A stretch of 64,000 nucleotides of DNA from Lentibacillus lipolyticus. Its GTDB lineage: Bacteria > Bacillota > Bacilli > Bacillales > Amphibacillaceae. This document shows, in pieces, positions 1-8,803 of the stretch. Position 1 is the stretch's first letter; every line of letters starts with the position of its first letter. Location: contig SEIO01000011.1 of assembly GCA_004145795.1 (NCBI GenBank), positions 1 through 64,000 on the forward strand, read 5' to 3'. Under the pieces are notes generated by a model, which made no database searches, was not told the DNA's origin, and saw only the letters and a program-made list of their open reading frames with translations. Made by a program: the position numbers and the translations under genes.

Positions 1-16
1 CTTTAAGCATAGAATT

Positions 17-80
17 ACCCCCAATTTGGTAGTATTGTTTCGCTAACTCTATTATACCAAAATTTGGGGGTATTTTTTTT
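17..80 (+). terminator. Probable rho-independent terminator
   Basis: The arms ACCCCCAATTTGGT (17-30) and ACCAAAATTTGGGGGT (56-71) pair as 8 + 6 bp with a 2-nt bulge. A run of eight T follows on the + strand. It probably ends a + strand gene lying left of the window. Confidence 0.6.
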
Positions 81-151
81 AGTTATATTAAATTTTAAAT
101 TTTCAGGTCGACTTTTTCAGTGGTCTCTTCCTGTCCCCTTGGTCCTTCCTC

Positions 152-1561
152 TTATAACTTTCTAACTGTGAAGTTGTTATTCAATAACGCCCAGTTCTGC
201 GGATACGGGTAGCCCAATGCCCAATAGCTAACGCCGCGAAGGTTGTAGTCTTTGATGAGGTCGAATTTGGCTAGGGCGCTCCGGGCATCTTCAAACCAGA
301 CTTCATGCCCGCGACCTTGTTCGTCTGTATAGCGGAAGAATGGGGATTGGGTGGTTGTATCGTATTGAATGGCAGCCCCATATTTCACGGCACGGCGAAC
401 GGCTTCTTGCGGACTGAAAGTTTCGGCTTCCTGGCCTTGCACATGTGGAATTAACCAGTCTCTTGCATAAATCTGGAAACCCAACATGATCTTTTCCGGC
501 GGCATAACGGAAAGGGCATACTCTACAACACGCCTCATTTGATCGATGGGAGAGATTGACTGGGGCGGGCCAAGACGGTAACCCCATTCATAAGTCATCA
601 GTATGACGAAATCTACAATGCGTCCGTGTGCGGCGTAATCGTGTGCTTCATATAACAATCCGGTCTGGGTGCTGCTTGTTTTTGGTGCAACAGCAGTTGA
701 GACAAAATATCCCTTTGGATGAAGACGGTCAACGGCAAGCTGGAGAAATTGATTATATAACTCACGATCTTCTGGCAGGACATTTTCAAAATCAACATTC
801 AACCCTTGGTAACCTTTCTCATCCATAATTTGAAGGATATTGTCTATTATTTTCTCACGAATTTCGTGATTTGCCAAAATGGTATGAGCGACATTTGAGC
901 CCGCCTCAGATGATGTGAAATTCGTTATCGCCATCATTGGAACGGCATTTTTTGACCTTGCGGCGGAAATCAGAGGTTCATCTTGCACAGGCATTAAGTT
1001 TCCATCCTCAGCAACCTGGTAAGCAAAGGGGCTTAAAAAAGTAAGCAGATGACCAACTTTGTTAATGGAATTGACCGCTTCTTCAGTGGGCTGGTACGTG
1101 TAAGCATTCACATCAATCACCGGTTGGGGTCTCGGTATAATGAGTTGTACCCCTGGATAAATCATGTTTGGATTTTGTATTTGATTTTCATTGATAAGAG
1201 CCTGTACGGTGACCCCATACTGGTTGGCAATTTGCCATAATGTTTCTCCGGGCTGAATCGTGTGTGTCGAGGGCGGAATAATGAGCATCGTTCCTACTTG
1301 TAATTGATTCGGATTGGACAGTTGGTTTGCTTGCACAAGAGCGTCCAATGACACACCATACCGCTGCGAGATCGACCATAACGTCTCCCCGCTTTTGACA
1401 ATGTGGGATGTACCGGGAACAGGAATGACCAACGCCTGACCGGGTACCAATTGGTTTGGATTAGGCAGTTCATTTAATTGAATAATCGCATTCATATCCA
1501 CACGATAACGATTCGCAATTTGCCAAAGCGTTTCACCACTTCCAACAACATGTATAACCAT
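152..1561 (-). CDS. LysM-repeat glycoside hydrolase family 18 protein (SleL/YaaH/YdhD type)
   Basis: 469 aa. Three N-terminal LysM modules (about residues 3-47, 53-96 and 99-142, each with a SGETLW or PGETLW start and a P-G-L-I-P end) bind peptidoglycan. A GH18 domain covers about 155-460, with the family's acidic motif seen as GLNVDFENV, whose Glu is the expected acid catalyst. Relatives such as Bacillus SleL/YaaH are N-acetylglucosaminidases that act on spore cortex during germination, so a spore-coat or cortex location is likely. SleL and YaaH usually carry two LysM modules, so three is one more than typical. There is no signal peptide, as expected for proteins made in the mother cell or forespore. 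The ATG at 1561 is preceded by GGAGGAG at good spacing. The family call is firm; the exact cellular role is inferred. Confidence 0.88.
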   Translation of the reverse strand: MVIHVVGSGETLWQIANRYRVDMNAIIQLNELPNPNQLVPGQALVIPVPGTSHIVKSGETLWSISQRYGVSLDALVQANQLSNPNQLQVGTMLIIPPSTHTIQPGETLWQIANQYGVTVQALINENQIQNPNMIYPGVQLIIPRPQPVIDVNAYTYQPTEEAVNSINKVGHLLTFLSPFAYQVAEDGNLMPVQDEPLISAARSKNAVPMMAITNFTSSEAGSNVAHTILANHEIREKIIDNILQIMDEKGYQGLNVDFENVLPEDRELYNQFLQLAVDRLHPKGYFVSTAVAPKTSSTQTGLLYEAHDYAAHGRIVDFVILMTYEWGYRLGPPQSISPIDQMRRVVEYALSVMPPEKIMLGFQIYARDWLIPHVQGQEAETFSPQEAVRRAVKYGAAIQYDTTTQSPFFRYTDEQGRGHEVWFEDARSALAKFDLIKDYNLRGVSYWALGYPYPQNWALLNNNFTVRKL

Positions 1562-1634
1562 TATATCTCCTCCAATTCAGTATTGTAATATATGCAAAAA
1601 TAAATGCTGTGTGTATTCGCCCAATCCGGACGGG

Positions 1635-1735
1635 CCCGGGGGGACAGGAACAGTGGACCATTTTTTGTGTGGACCGGGGTGCCTGTCCCCATGGTTCCCC
1701 CCCTCCGAAGTGGACCATGGTTCGAAACCAAATAA
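1635..1735. repeat. GGGGACAGG/GGACC-rich intergenic repeat (family C)
   Basis: The stretch holds gggacagg, gtggacca, ggaccgggg, gcctgtcccc and tggacca words in both orientations. The same words recur at about 131-150, 5821-5840, 57397-57475, 57563-57612 and 61721-61741. It looks like a dispersed non-coding repeat. Open frames across it are not coding. Confidence 0.55.
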
Positions 1736-1803
1736 TTGACCGCGATTGAGAGGTTTGGTATTTTTATAACCAAGTTTATCACTATGTTTTAAGGGGGATA
1801 TAT

Positions 1804-3324
1804 ATGTCTGCACAACATGAACAAACATCCACTTCGAAAAAAATATTATTTCGGATATTGGATGGAATCGAATGGCTCGGTAATAAATTGCCTTCACCGC
1901 TACTGCTTTTTGCCTTATTGGCATGTATTGTTATTCTGGCATCAGCGCTATTCTCGGGTGTTTCTGTAACCAATCCTACATCAGGTGAAGCGATCACAGT
2001 TCATAATTTACTGACAGTCGATGGATTGGAATATATTTTTCAGAATGCCGTTGATAACTTTATCGGATTTGCTCCACTTGGTGCGGTTCTGGTGACAATG
2101 CTCGGGATTGGACTTGCGGAACAAACCGGACTGGTTCAGGCAGCATTGAAAGGAACCGTATTCTCTTTTCCTGCTAAACTATTAACAGCTGCCCTGGTTT
2201 TTGCAGGGGCAATGTCGAGTATTGCGGTGAATGCCGGCTATATTGTACTGCCGCCTCTTGGTGCTGCCTTATTTCTCGGACTGGGCAGGCACCCGCTCGC
2301 CGGTCTGACTGCAGCATTTGCCGGGGTATCTGGCGGATTTGGGGCCAATTTGTTTTTAACCTCAACAGATGCTATCCTTGCCGAACTTACTTCGGAGGCT
2401 GCAGCAACCATTGACCCTGCATACGCAGAACATATTGCAGTATCCATGAACTGGTTTTTTGCAGCGGTGTCAATCGTCCTCGTTACAGCGGTCGGCACTT
2501 GGGTAACGACAAAAATTGTTGAACCACGGCTTGGAACATATGAAGGGGACGTTGCAGAAGAGGAGCTTGATACGCTCACAGTGCAGGAGAAAAAGGGGAT
2601 GCGCTTTGCTGGCGTAGGATTTTTAATCACGGCTGCCGTCATGGCCTATTTATCAGTGGGGCCACTAAGAGGGGACGGAAAATACCTCGAGTCGCCATTT
2701 TTTGATTCGCTTGTATTTGTCATATTCATTTTATTTTTTGTACCAGGACTGATTTATGGTATAACTACAAACGTCATTCGCAATGACAAGGATCTGACAC
2801 AGTTCCTCGGAAAGACAATGGCCAGTATGAGCGGGTATATTGCACTCGCATTTACAGCAGGCCAGTTCATCGCCTATTTCAGGGAAACGAACATGGGAAC
2901 AGTGCTTGCTGTTAAAGGGGCAGAATTCCTGAACAATACAGGATTTGACGGGTTTGGTTTAATCCTTGTATTTATTTTCATTACGATGGGAATCAACTTT
3001 TTCATTGGCAGTTCATCTGCTAAGTGGGTCATTCTGGCACCAGTTTTCGTGCCGATTATGATGAATTTGGGCTATTCACCGGAATTCACAACCGTTATTT
3101 ACCGCCTGTCGGATTCCATTACCAATATCATTACACCGCTGCTGCTATATTTTCCGATGATTATCGCATTTGCACAGCGCTATGATAAGTCGATTGGAAT
3201 CGGCACTTTAATTTCGATGATGATTCCATATTCCGTGGCATTTTTCATCAGTTGGGTTATCCTGCTGTTTGTCTGGATGCTGCTTGGCATTCCGGTCGGA
3301 CCTGGAGCAGAAATCTACTATTAG
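1804..3324 (+). CDS. AbgT-family transporter
   Basis: 506 aa, close to the roughly 510 aa usual for AbgT (p-aminobenzoyl-glutamate transporter) family proteins. It is a polytopic membrane protein with about 11-12 hydrophobic segments. The family-type N-terminus (LDGIEWLGNKLPSPLLLFA) and the C-terminal SSSAKWVILAPVFVPIMM segment are both visible. Known members import p-aminobenzoyl-glutamate or export sulfonamides. A folate-related substrate would fit the folate-dependent genes just downstream, but this is inference. The ATG follows AAGGGGGA. The gene ends 5 bp before a family A palindrome with a T-run that probably terminates it. Confidence 0.85.
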   Translation: MSAQHEQTSTSKKILFRILDGIEWLGNKLPSPLLLFALLACIVILASALFSGVSVTNPTSGEAITVHNLLTVDGLEYIFQNAVDNFIGFAPLGAVLVTMLGIGLAEQTGLVQAALKGTVFSFPAKLLTAALVFAGAMSSIAVNAGYIVLPPLGAALFLGLGRHPLAGLTAAFAGVSGGFGANLFLTSTDAILAELTSEAAATIDPAYAEHIAVSMNWFFAAVSIVLVTAVGTWVTTKIVEPRLGTYEGDVAEEELDTLTVQEKKGMRFAGVGFLITAAVMAYLSVGPLRGDGKYLESPFFDSLVFVIFILFFVPGLIYGITTNVIRNDKDLTQFLGKTMASMSGYIALAFTAGQFIAYFRETNMGTVLAVKGAEFLNNTGFDGFGLILVFIFITMGINFFIGSSSAKWVILAPVFVPIMMNLGYSPEFTTVIYRLSDSITNIITPLLLYFPMIIAFAQRYDKSIGIGTLISMMIPYSVAFFISWVILLFVWMLLGIPVGPGAEIYY

Positions 3325-3329
3325 TAGAC

Positions 3330-3382
3330 AAGTGCCTGGCACCTATACAATTCTGAATTGTGTATGTGCCAGGCACTTTTTA
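3330..3382 (+). terminator. Family A palindromic repeat acting as terminator
   Basis: AAGTGCCTGGCAC (3330-3342) pairs with GTGCCAGGCACTT (3366-3378), with the nested palindrome ACAATTCTGAATTGT in the loop, followed by TTTTT on the + strand. It is the first of about ten family A copies in the window. Confidence 0.75.
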
Positions 3383-3551
3383 TCTTGACATCCATATGGG
3401 TTTCTAATAAGCTTTCGTTAAATAAAATAGTTAATTTTTAAAACATTATGATAAATGCCTGCATAGAATGTAACATCACTCGCCGAACGATTCGTCGATG
3501 TGTCAGTGTTGTGTTTGTTCAGAAGCCTACTTTCTAAGGGAGGTAACACCG

Positions 3552-5546
3552 ATGAGTACGGATCACTCAGCAAGTGCAGGTAGTAATTTTCAGACGTTGT
3601 TCAGCCCCTTTCAAATTGGCCGCCGTGAAGTGAAAAACCGGATCGTCTCAACCGCTCATGCGTCGGGGTTTGATTCAGGTTTGTTAAACGAACGCCATGT
3701 TAACTACCTTGTACGCAAGGCAGCTGGCGGCGCCGGTTTGATTATGACCTTTGGTTCGGCAAGTGTGTACCAATATTCGTCAGCCTCATATGGATCCATC
3801 AGTTTATGGAATCCCGAAAACGAACCCTTGTTAACCGACCTGGCAGATCAAGTACATGCCCATGGTGCACTGATTATGTCGCAAGCCACTCACATGGGCC
3901 GGCGTGGAGATTCTGCTATTAGCGGCCGTCCTTTGCAGGCACCATCTGCCATTTCCGAAGGGGTTCATCGTGAAACACCGCATGCGTTGCGTATGGAGGA
4001 AATACCGCCGATCATCGAAGCCTTTGCTGATGCGGCAGCACGGCTGGAACGATGCGGCTGGGATGGGATTGAAATCACCTCGTTTTCGGGGCATTTGATT
4101 GAACAGTTCTGGAGCCCTGCCATCAACAAGCGTACCGACCGCTATGGAGGTGACTTTGACGGGCGCATGCGTTTTTCCGAAGAGGTGATTGAAGCCGTCG
4201 CTGAAGCCGTATCCGATGATTTTATTATTGGGTTTCGGATGACGGGTGATCCTGTTACAGATGATCTGGGGCTTGATCAGGACGACATGCTTGAGATTGC
4301 CCAGCGGCTTGATTCTTTGGGCCACATTGACTTATTTCATATTTCTGGTGGAAATGCGGCAACCTATGCTGCCCAATCAGCGGTTGTTCCGGGCGATACC
4401 TTTACGCGCGGTACGTATAACCACGCAGCACACAGAATGAAAGAAAACCTCTCCGCTCCGGTATTGGTTGCCGGTCGAATTCTAGAGCCCGAACAGGCAG
4501 AAGATGCCCTGGTCAATGACGATTGTGACTTGGTAGGGATGACCCGGGCCATTATCGCAGATCCCGATTTACCGCAAAAGACAATGGAAGGATACCTGTC
4601 GCAAATCCGTCCGTGTAACGCTTGTACAGAAGGATGCATTGGCCGATTGTACAGTGGCATGCCTATCATTTGCACCGTGAATCCTGCCGTCAACGACAGT
4701 TCTTTAGAAAATATCGATCCGGCCAATCATAGGCGGCGCATACTCATCGCAGGCGGCGGACCTGCTGGGATGGAGGCTGCACGTGTAGCTGCTGCACGCG
4801 GACATGACGTCACGCTTTTGGAGCGCGGCGATCAGCTTGGCGGACAAATGACAGCTGCTGTAGCTGCTCCCGAACGACCGCATTACGGGAGACATATCGG
4901 GTGGCTTAAACGAGAACTCGAGCGGCTAAATGTTGATGTGCGGCTCAAAACGGCTGCGACGCCTGACAGTCTAATCGAACTGGATCCCGATAAAGTGGTG
5001 CTTGCAACCGGATCCTACCCGGACATCCACGCTGAAACCAGCGACGTCACAACGCGCTGCGTGACAGATATTGCCATTCTTGAACAAGAGGTATCCATTG
5101 AACGAGGGGAACGGGTGATGGTCTATGATCGTGAGGGAAAGTTTCGCGGAGCCAGTATAGCCAATTTCACCGCAAATGCCGGTGCTGCCCAGGTTGAACT
5201 GGTTACACCGCTGTGGTCCGTCTGTGAAGATCTCGACGCCATGCAAAAGCCGGAGCTGTATCGCCTGCTTGCCGAAAATCAAGTAATCCTTTCACCAAAC
5301 CAACAGCTGGCAGGACAAAAGGATGGGCACCTCCTGTTAAAGGATGTCTGGTCCGGAAACGAACGGCGTGTCGATGACGTTGACCTGGTAGTGTTCGTTG
5401 GCTATCAAACGGCAGAAGATGTTCTTTACGAACAATTGAAACAGGCAGATCCGCACCTTGACGTTCACATGATTGGCGACGTGATCGCACCAAGACGTCT
5501 CAGTGATGCCATTTCCGAAGGCGTCCGAATCGGCCGAACACTTTAA
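3552..5546 (+). CDS. NADH:flavin oxidoreductase, TMADH/StcD/2,4-dienoyl-CoA reductase family
   Basis: 664 aa from the ATG at 3552, which is preceded by GGGAGGT; an upstream in-frame ATG at 3498 has no good ribosome site. The order is an FMN-binding TIM barrel (about 15-350), a [4Fe-4S] site (CNACTEGC followed 11 residues later by C) and a C-terminal FAD/NAD(P) region starting with ILIAGGGPAGMEAA. The barrel motif GHLIEQFWSPAINKRTDRYGG resembles trimethylamine dehydrogenase. Characterised relatives include trimethylamine and dimethylamine dehydrogenases, dienoyl-CoA reductase and StcD N-methylproline demethylase. With a GcvT-like methyltransferase and a MetF-like protein next door, an N-demethylase role is plausible but unproven. 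A paralogue lies at 34104-36065. The local GC is visibly higher than in that paralogue. Confidence 0.85.
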   Translation: MSTDHSASAGSNFQTLFSPFQIGRREVKNRIVSTAHASGFDSGLLNERHVNYLVRKAAGGAGLIMTFGSASVYQYSSASYGSISLWNPENEPLLTDLADQVHAHGALIMSQATHMGRRGDSAISGRPLQAPSAISEGVHRETPHALRMEEIPPIIEAFADAAARLERCGWDGIEITSFSGHLIEQFWSPAINKRTDRYGGDFDGRMRFSEEVIEAVAEAVSDDFIIGFRMTGDPVTDDLGLDQDDMLEIAQRLDSLGHIDLFHISGGNAATYAAQSAVVPGDTFTRGTYNHAAHRMKENLSAPVLVAGRILEPEQAEDALVNDDCDLVGMTRAIIADPDLPQKTMEGYLSQIRPCNACTEGCIGRLYSGMPIICTVNPAVNDSSLENIDPANHRRRILIAGGGPAGMEAARVAAARGHDVTLLERGDQLGGQMTAAVAAPERPHYGRHIGWLKRELERLNVDVRLKTAATPDSLIELDPDKVVLATGSYPDIHAETSDVTTRCVTDIAILEQEVSIERGERVMVYDREGKFRGASIANFTANAGAAQVELVTPLWSVCEDLDAMQKPELYRLLAENQVILSPNQQLAGQKDGHLLLKDVWSGNERRVDDVDLVVFVGYQTAEDVLYEQLKQADPHLDVHMIGDVIAPRRLSDAISEGVRIGRTL

Positions 5547-6142
5547 CCATTCATTATGTGATGCATGGATAACTTCTATCATGAAGAAAATGACGCTGCC
5601 AGAAGCCTCTCTCCAACTTTTAACAACTATTTTACAAAAAGTCTGAATTTATTATTTACAGCACATTCCTCATTAAGATAAAATAAAATTAAGATAGAAG
5701 CGCTCCGAAACAGCCCTATACGATGACCACATTGTCAATGTGAAAACGAAAGACTATCCCTTCTTCCGGAAAACCTTAGACTTTGCAGTGCCTTATAAAC
5801 GTTGGCAAACGTTTATGTGGTGTCCCTGTCCCCAGGCCAACAAAAAATGCATTCCCGAAATACTTATACGACATGCACGCAGCGATAATATAGCATCATA
5901 CGATATAATGTAAGCGCTTTATTGAACAGTTGATGCTCCTCAGAAGTTAGGCGGCCCTTCACACATAAAGGGGGTTGATACGCAAGTCATTGATATCTAG
6001 TTCCATAAACTCCCCCACCACCAGCTGATGCTTGAGATGGGGGGTCCGGTGGCAAGTACCGGATTCAAATGCCGATCATCGTTAAGTGCCTTTTACGAAA
6101 GCGGGAATTATTTCCCTTTATAACAGAAAGGAGGCAATCGGT
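5547..6142. other. Intergenic region with possible promoter, cre-like site and hairpins
   Basis: No intact gene was found. Around 5698-5900 a + strand frame reads continuously but is not recognised. It includes a family C repeat (5821-5840), a TATAAT (5904-5909) and a cre-like word. Two nested hairpins lie at 6009-6075. One pairs CTCCCCCA with TGGGGGG, and the other pairs TCCGGT with ACCGGA. They look like an IS200/IS605-type end, but no transposase gene is present. Confidence 0.35.
5909..5923 (+). promoter_or_regulatory. Possible catabolite-responsive (cre) site
   Basis: TGTAAGCGCTTTAT matches the CcpA cre consensus except for one position near the 3' end, and overlaps the end of a TATAAT. 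It lies about 230 bp upstream of the GcvT-like gene. Carbon-source control is inferred. Confidence 0.35.
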
Positions 6143-7444
6143 ATGACGAATGAAAGAAAACCTCAATCAGAGGTTAAAACGTCTAACGATATTGAGGAAA
6201 TGGGCGTACAAAGACACGTTCCGGTCAATCTGCGGCAAAGCGGGGATAACGGTTCACGCATGCTTATATCGCAACGCGTGCGCAAGTCCCCATACTGGCA
6301 CCTTTCCGAAGAAGCAGGAGCATGGTGCTATTCGGTTTATAACAACATGTATCACCCGCGTGCCTATATCCCGATGGAGGAGGGCGGTCTCCTCAAAGAA
6401 TACGGATACCTCACCGAACACGTCACGATGTGGAACGTCGCAGTAGAGCGGCAAATCCAGGTGAAGGGCCCCGATGCCCCGAAGCTGGTGGACTTGGCGA
6501 TCACGCGCTCCGTCGAGAAGGTCAAGACAGGAAAAGCCCGCTACGTTATTTTATGCAATGAGGAAGGCGGCATCATCAATGATCCGGTCCTCCTTCGCCC
6601 GTATGAAGATGAGTTTTGGTTCTCTTTATCCGACAGCGACACGTCCTTATGGCTTCAGGCGCTTAAAGTCATGAACAATTTTGATTGCACCGTTCGCGAA
6701 ATCGATGTGGCGCCCGTGCAAATTCAAGGGCCAAAATCAACCGCACTCATGGTCGATTTATTTGGCGAACGCATTCATGACGTTCCTTACTACGGGCTGA
6801 TGGAAGGGAAAGTGAACGGCTGTCCCGTCATCGTGTCCCGCACAGGATTCTCCGGTGAAGCCGGCTTTGAAATTTATCTCTACAATGCCACCGCCAATGC
6901 TGAAAAGCTTTGGTATCATCTCCTTGATGCGGGTAAACCATACAATTTAAAAGTGATCGCCCCAGGCCATATCCGCCGGATCGAAGCGGGAATCCTTTCC
7001 TATGGGCAGGATATGGACCAAGAGACCAATCCATTCCAAGTCGGCTTAGGGTGGCAAGTGGACTTGACTAAATCGAATTTCATCGGCAAAGAAGCCCTCG
7101 AGCGCATCAAAAACGAAGGTGTCACGAAGAAGCTTGTCGGGCTGAAATTCGGCGGCAAAAAAATCGACTGGTACCCGGCCGATTTCTATATGGTCTATGC
7201 GGAAAACGGTACGAAACCGGTCGGCTATGTCACTTCCGCCTTCTACTCGCCAAATCAGGGATGCAACATTGGTTACGCAATGGTGCCCAACTTAATCAGT
7301 ACGGTTGGAACCCAGCTTGAGGTATACCTGCCCGAACCATATGCCGGCGAGCGTGTTCCGGCGCTGATTGCGCAGACCCCGTTCAAGGCTTCTGAAAACC
7401 CCGGAACGGGATATTCCCAGACCGGCCGAAAGCTTGAGACGTAA
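6143..7444 (+). CDS. GcvT-family methyltransferase, DmdA-like
   Basis: 433 aa from the ATG at 6143, preceded by AAAGGAGG; the longer frame from 6086 lacks a ribosome site. It belongs to the folate-binding aminomethyltransferase (GcvT) fold: an N-terminal GcvT domain followed by a GcvT C-terminal barrel near 350-430. The segments VTMWNVAVERQIQVKGPDA, GGIINDPVLL and IRRIEAGILSYGQDM are more like the dimethylsulfoniopropionate demethylase (DmdA) subgroup than glycine-cleavage T protein, and no gcvH or gcvP is nearby. DmdA moves a methyl group from DMSP to tetrahydrofolate. The MetF-like gene downstream fits use of 5-methyl-THF. The substrate could be DMSP, a betaine or another methylated solute; the sequence does not decide. 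Confidence 0.8.
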   Translation: MTNERKPQSEVKTSNDIEEMGVQRHVPVNLRQSGDNGSRMLISQRVRKSPYWHLSEEAGAWCYSVYNNMYHPRAYIPMEEGGLLKEYGYLTEHVTMWNVAVERQIQVKGPDAPKLVDLAITRSVEKVKTGKARYVILCNEEGGIINDPVLLRPYEDEFWFSLSDSDTSLWLQALKVMNNFDCTVREIDVAPVQIQGPKSTALMVDLFGERIHDVPYYGLMEGKVNGCPVIVSRTGFSGEAGFEIYLYNATANAEKLWYHLLDAGKPYNLKVIAPGHIRRIEAGILSYGQDMDQETNPFQVGLGWQVDLTKSNFIGKEALERIKNEGVTKKLVGLKFGGKKIDWYPADFYMVYAENGTKPVGYVTSAFYSPNQGCNIGYAMVPNLISTVGTQLEVYLPEPYAGERVPALIAQTPFKASENPGTGYSQTGRKLET

Positions 7445-7453
7445 TCAAACGTG

Positions 7454-7489
7454 ATGCAACGGGGCTGTTTACAGACAGGCCCGTTGCAT
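7454..7489 (+). terminator. Hairpin between the GcvT-like and MetF-like genes
   Basis: ATGCAACGGG (7454-7463) pairs with CCCGTTGCAT (7480-7489) across a 16-nt loop. No strong T-run follows directly, so it may be a weak terminator or an RNA-processing hairpin that tunes MetF-like expression. Confidence 0.4.
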
Positions 7490-7621
7490 GCATATCTCAT
7501 TAGTTTGAATTATATCATTTTTAAGGCATTTTGGCCACTGATTGGCAAAGGCATGTACCCTATGACAGGTGTCAGGTGGCTTGCCTTTCCATATATTTAA
7601 AAGAAAGTAGGGATGACTATC

Positions 7622-8446
7622 ATGGATCAGCAATCGTCAGCGGCTCTGTTCAACCAAACGGAGGGATCCCGCTTTGAACTTATACCCACTAACGGCATCG
7701 TTGAACGGGCCACGGCGGCGCTTCCTCCCCATGCCACGTTGACAGTCACCTGCTCACCGAAAAATGGTGTCGACCATACGATTGACAAAGCCATCGCATT
7801 GGCACCGCATTTCGCTCAGGTTATTCCCCATATTGCAGCACGAATGATTCGGAGTGAAGAACATCTTAACATAGTGCTTGATCGCCTCGCTGAATATGAT
7901 GTAAACGACGTATTTATCGTTGGCGGCGACCAGGAAAAACCACTGGGTCCGTATCAGCATGGTCTTGACGTATTGCAGTCTTTGGCCGCACGTGACAATG
8001 GGCTGCGCAGCATCGGAATTCCTGCATATCCCGAAGGCCACCCGCATATCGATACAGACACACTTAACCAGAATTTGGCGGCAAAAGCTCCCCTTGCCGA
8101 TTATGTCGTGACACAAATGTGCTTTGATCCCGAACAGGTCCTTGCCTGGCTGCAGCAGCAGCGCGCATCCGGTCTGCAGCTGCCGTGCTATCTGGGCCTG
8201 CCAGGTCCCGTGAGGTTGGACAAATTACTTCGCATCGCACCCCGTATTGGTGTCACTGATTCATTCCGCTTCCTCCGAAAAAATCTGAAATTGACGGGAA
8301 AACTGATGCGCGGCTATGATCCCAGTGATCTAGTGAACGCCTACACCCCATACGTAAATGAATCAAACTATGGTATCGCGGGCTTTCACGTGTATACGTT
8401 TAATGAACTGGACACTCTTAAAACAGTGGAAGGGGGAGATGGCTAA
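7622..8446 (+). CDS. Methylenetetrahydrofolate reductase-like protein (MetF family)
   Basis: 274 aa from the ATG at 7622, with AGGG nine bases upstream; an ATG at 7613 sits too close to the ribosome site. It has a TIM-barrel pattern with MetF-like segments: VTCSPKNGVDHTI near the N-terminus, DVFIVGGDQEKPLGPY, SIGIPAYPEGHP, a TQMCFD strand, and a final GIAGFHVYTFNEL. It is somewhat shorter and more divergent than housekeeping MetF. In the context of a GcvT/DmdA-like methyltransferase it would oxidise 5-methyl-THF to 5,10-methylene-THF, the reverse of the biosynthetic direction. The family is likely; the direction is inferred from neighbours. Confidence 0.75.
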   Translation: MDQQSSAALFNQTEGSRFELIPTNGIVERATAALPPHATLTVTCSPKNGVDHTIDKAIALAPHFAQVIPHIAARMIRSEEHLNIVLDRLAEYDVNDVFIVGGDQEKPLGPYQHGLDVLQSLAARDNGLRSIGIPAYPEGHPHIDTDTLNQNLAAKAPLADYVVTQMCFDPEQVLAWLQQQRASGLQLPCYLGLPGPVRLDKLLRIAPRIGVTDSFRFLRKNLKLTGKLMRGYDPSDLVNAYTPYVNESNYGIAGFHVYTFNELDTLKTVEGGDG

Positions 8447-8599
8447 CCCTACCCACTTAGACGTACAAGCTGGTTCCTTTTTCAAACGCGACGGCTATCA
8501 AACTCAAGTCCAGCGATTAGATGTTATGTGGTTTCACCTATTATGATACAAGGCTGGGACAAAAGACGTTTAGTGAAAAATGCGGAGTTTTAAATGGAC

Positions 8600-8623
8600 G
8601 ATTTTCGGCGAGGGCCGAAAATC
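8600..8623. repeat. GATTTTCGGC/GCCGAAAATC hairpin (family B head)
   Basis: The 10-bp arms at 8600-8609 and 8614-8623 form a perfect hairpin with a 4-nt loop. The same hairpin sits beside 21-bp arrays or single units at 58079, 58706 and 63279. A shorter form is at 63896. Confidence 0.7.
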
Positions 8624-8660
8624 ATCTGCCTTTGGATAGTACGAGCAACACGCTCGCAAT

Positions 8661-8803
8661 GCGTGTCGCTCGAGTTGGGGCGTGTGTCGCTCAAGTTGGG
8701 GCCGGCGTCGCTCGAGTTGGGGCGGCTGTCGCTCGAGTTGGGGTGTGCGTCGCTCGAGTGCGGGCCGGCATCGCTCGAGTTGGGGTGGGCGTCGCTCGAG
8801 TTA
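8661..8803 (+). repeat. 21-bp tandem array, 7 units of TCGCTCGAGTT
   Basis: The word TCGCTCGAGTT (one copy is TCGCTCAAGTT) starts at 8666, 8687, 8708, 8729, 8750, 8771 and 8792, exactly 21 bp apart. The 10 intervening bases are GC-rich and variable. Frames through it give artificial Ala-Arg-Val repeats. The array ends inside the stop codon of the next - strand gene. Confidence 0.85.

Noticed and set aside
1577-1924. Minus-strand frame of 115 aa upstream of the AbgT gene
   Set aside because: It overlaps the AbgT start and runs through a non-coding GGGGACAGG repeat.
2238-2642. Minus-strand frame of 134 aa inside the AbgT gene
   Set aside because: Antisense shadow; Ser/Ala/Thr-rich as expected from the opposite strand of a membrane protein.
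8661-8803. CRISPR array
   Set aside because: The constant part is only 11 bp and the variable part 10 bp, with similar GC-rich spacers and no cas genes; not CRISPR architecture.
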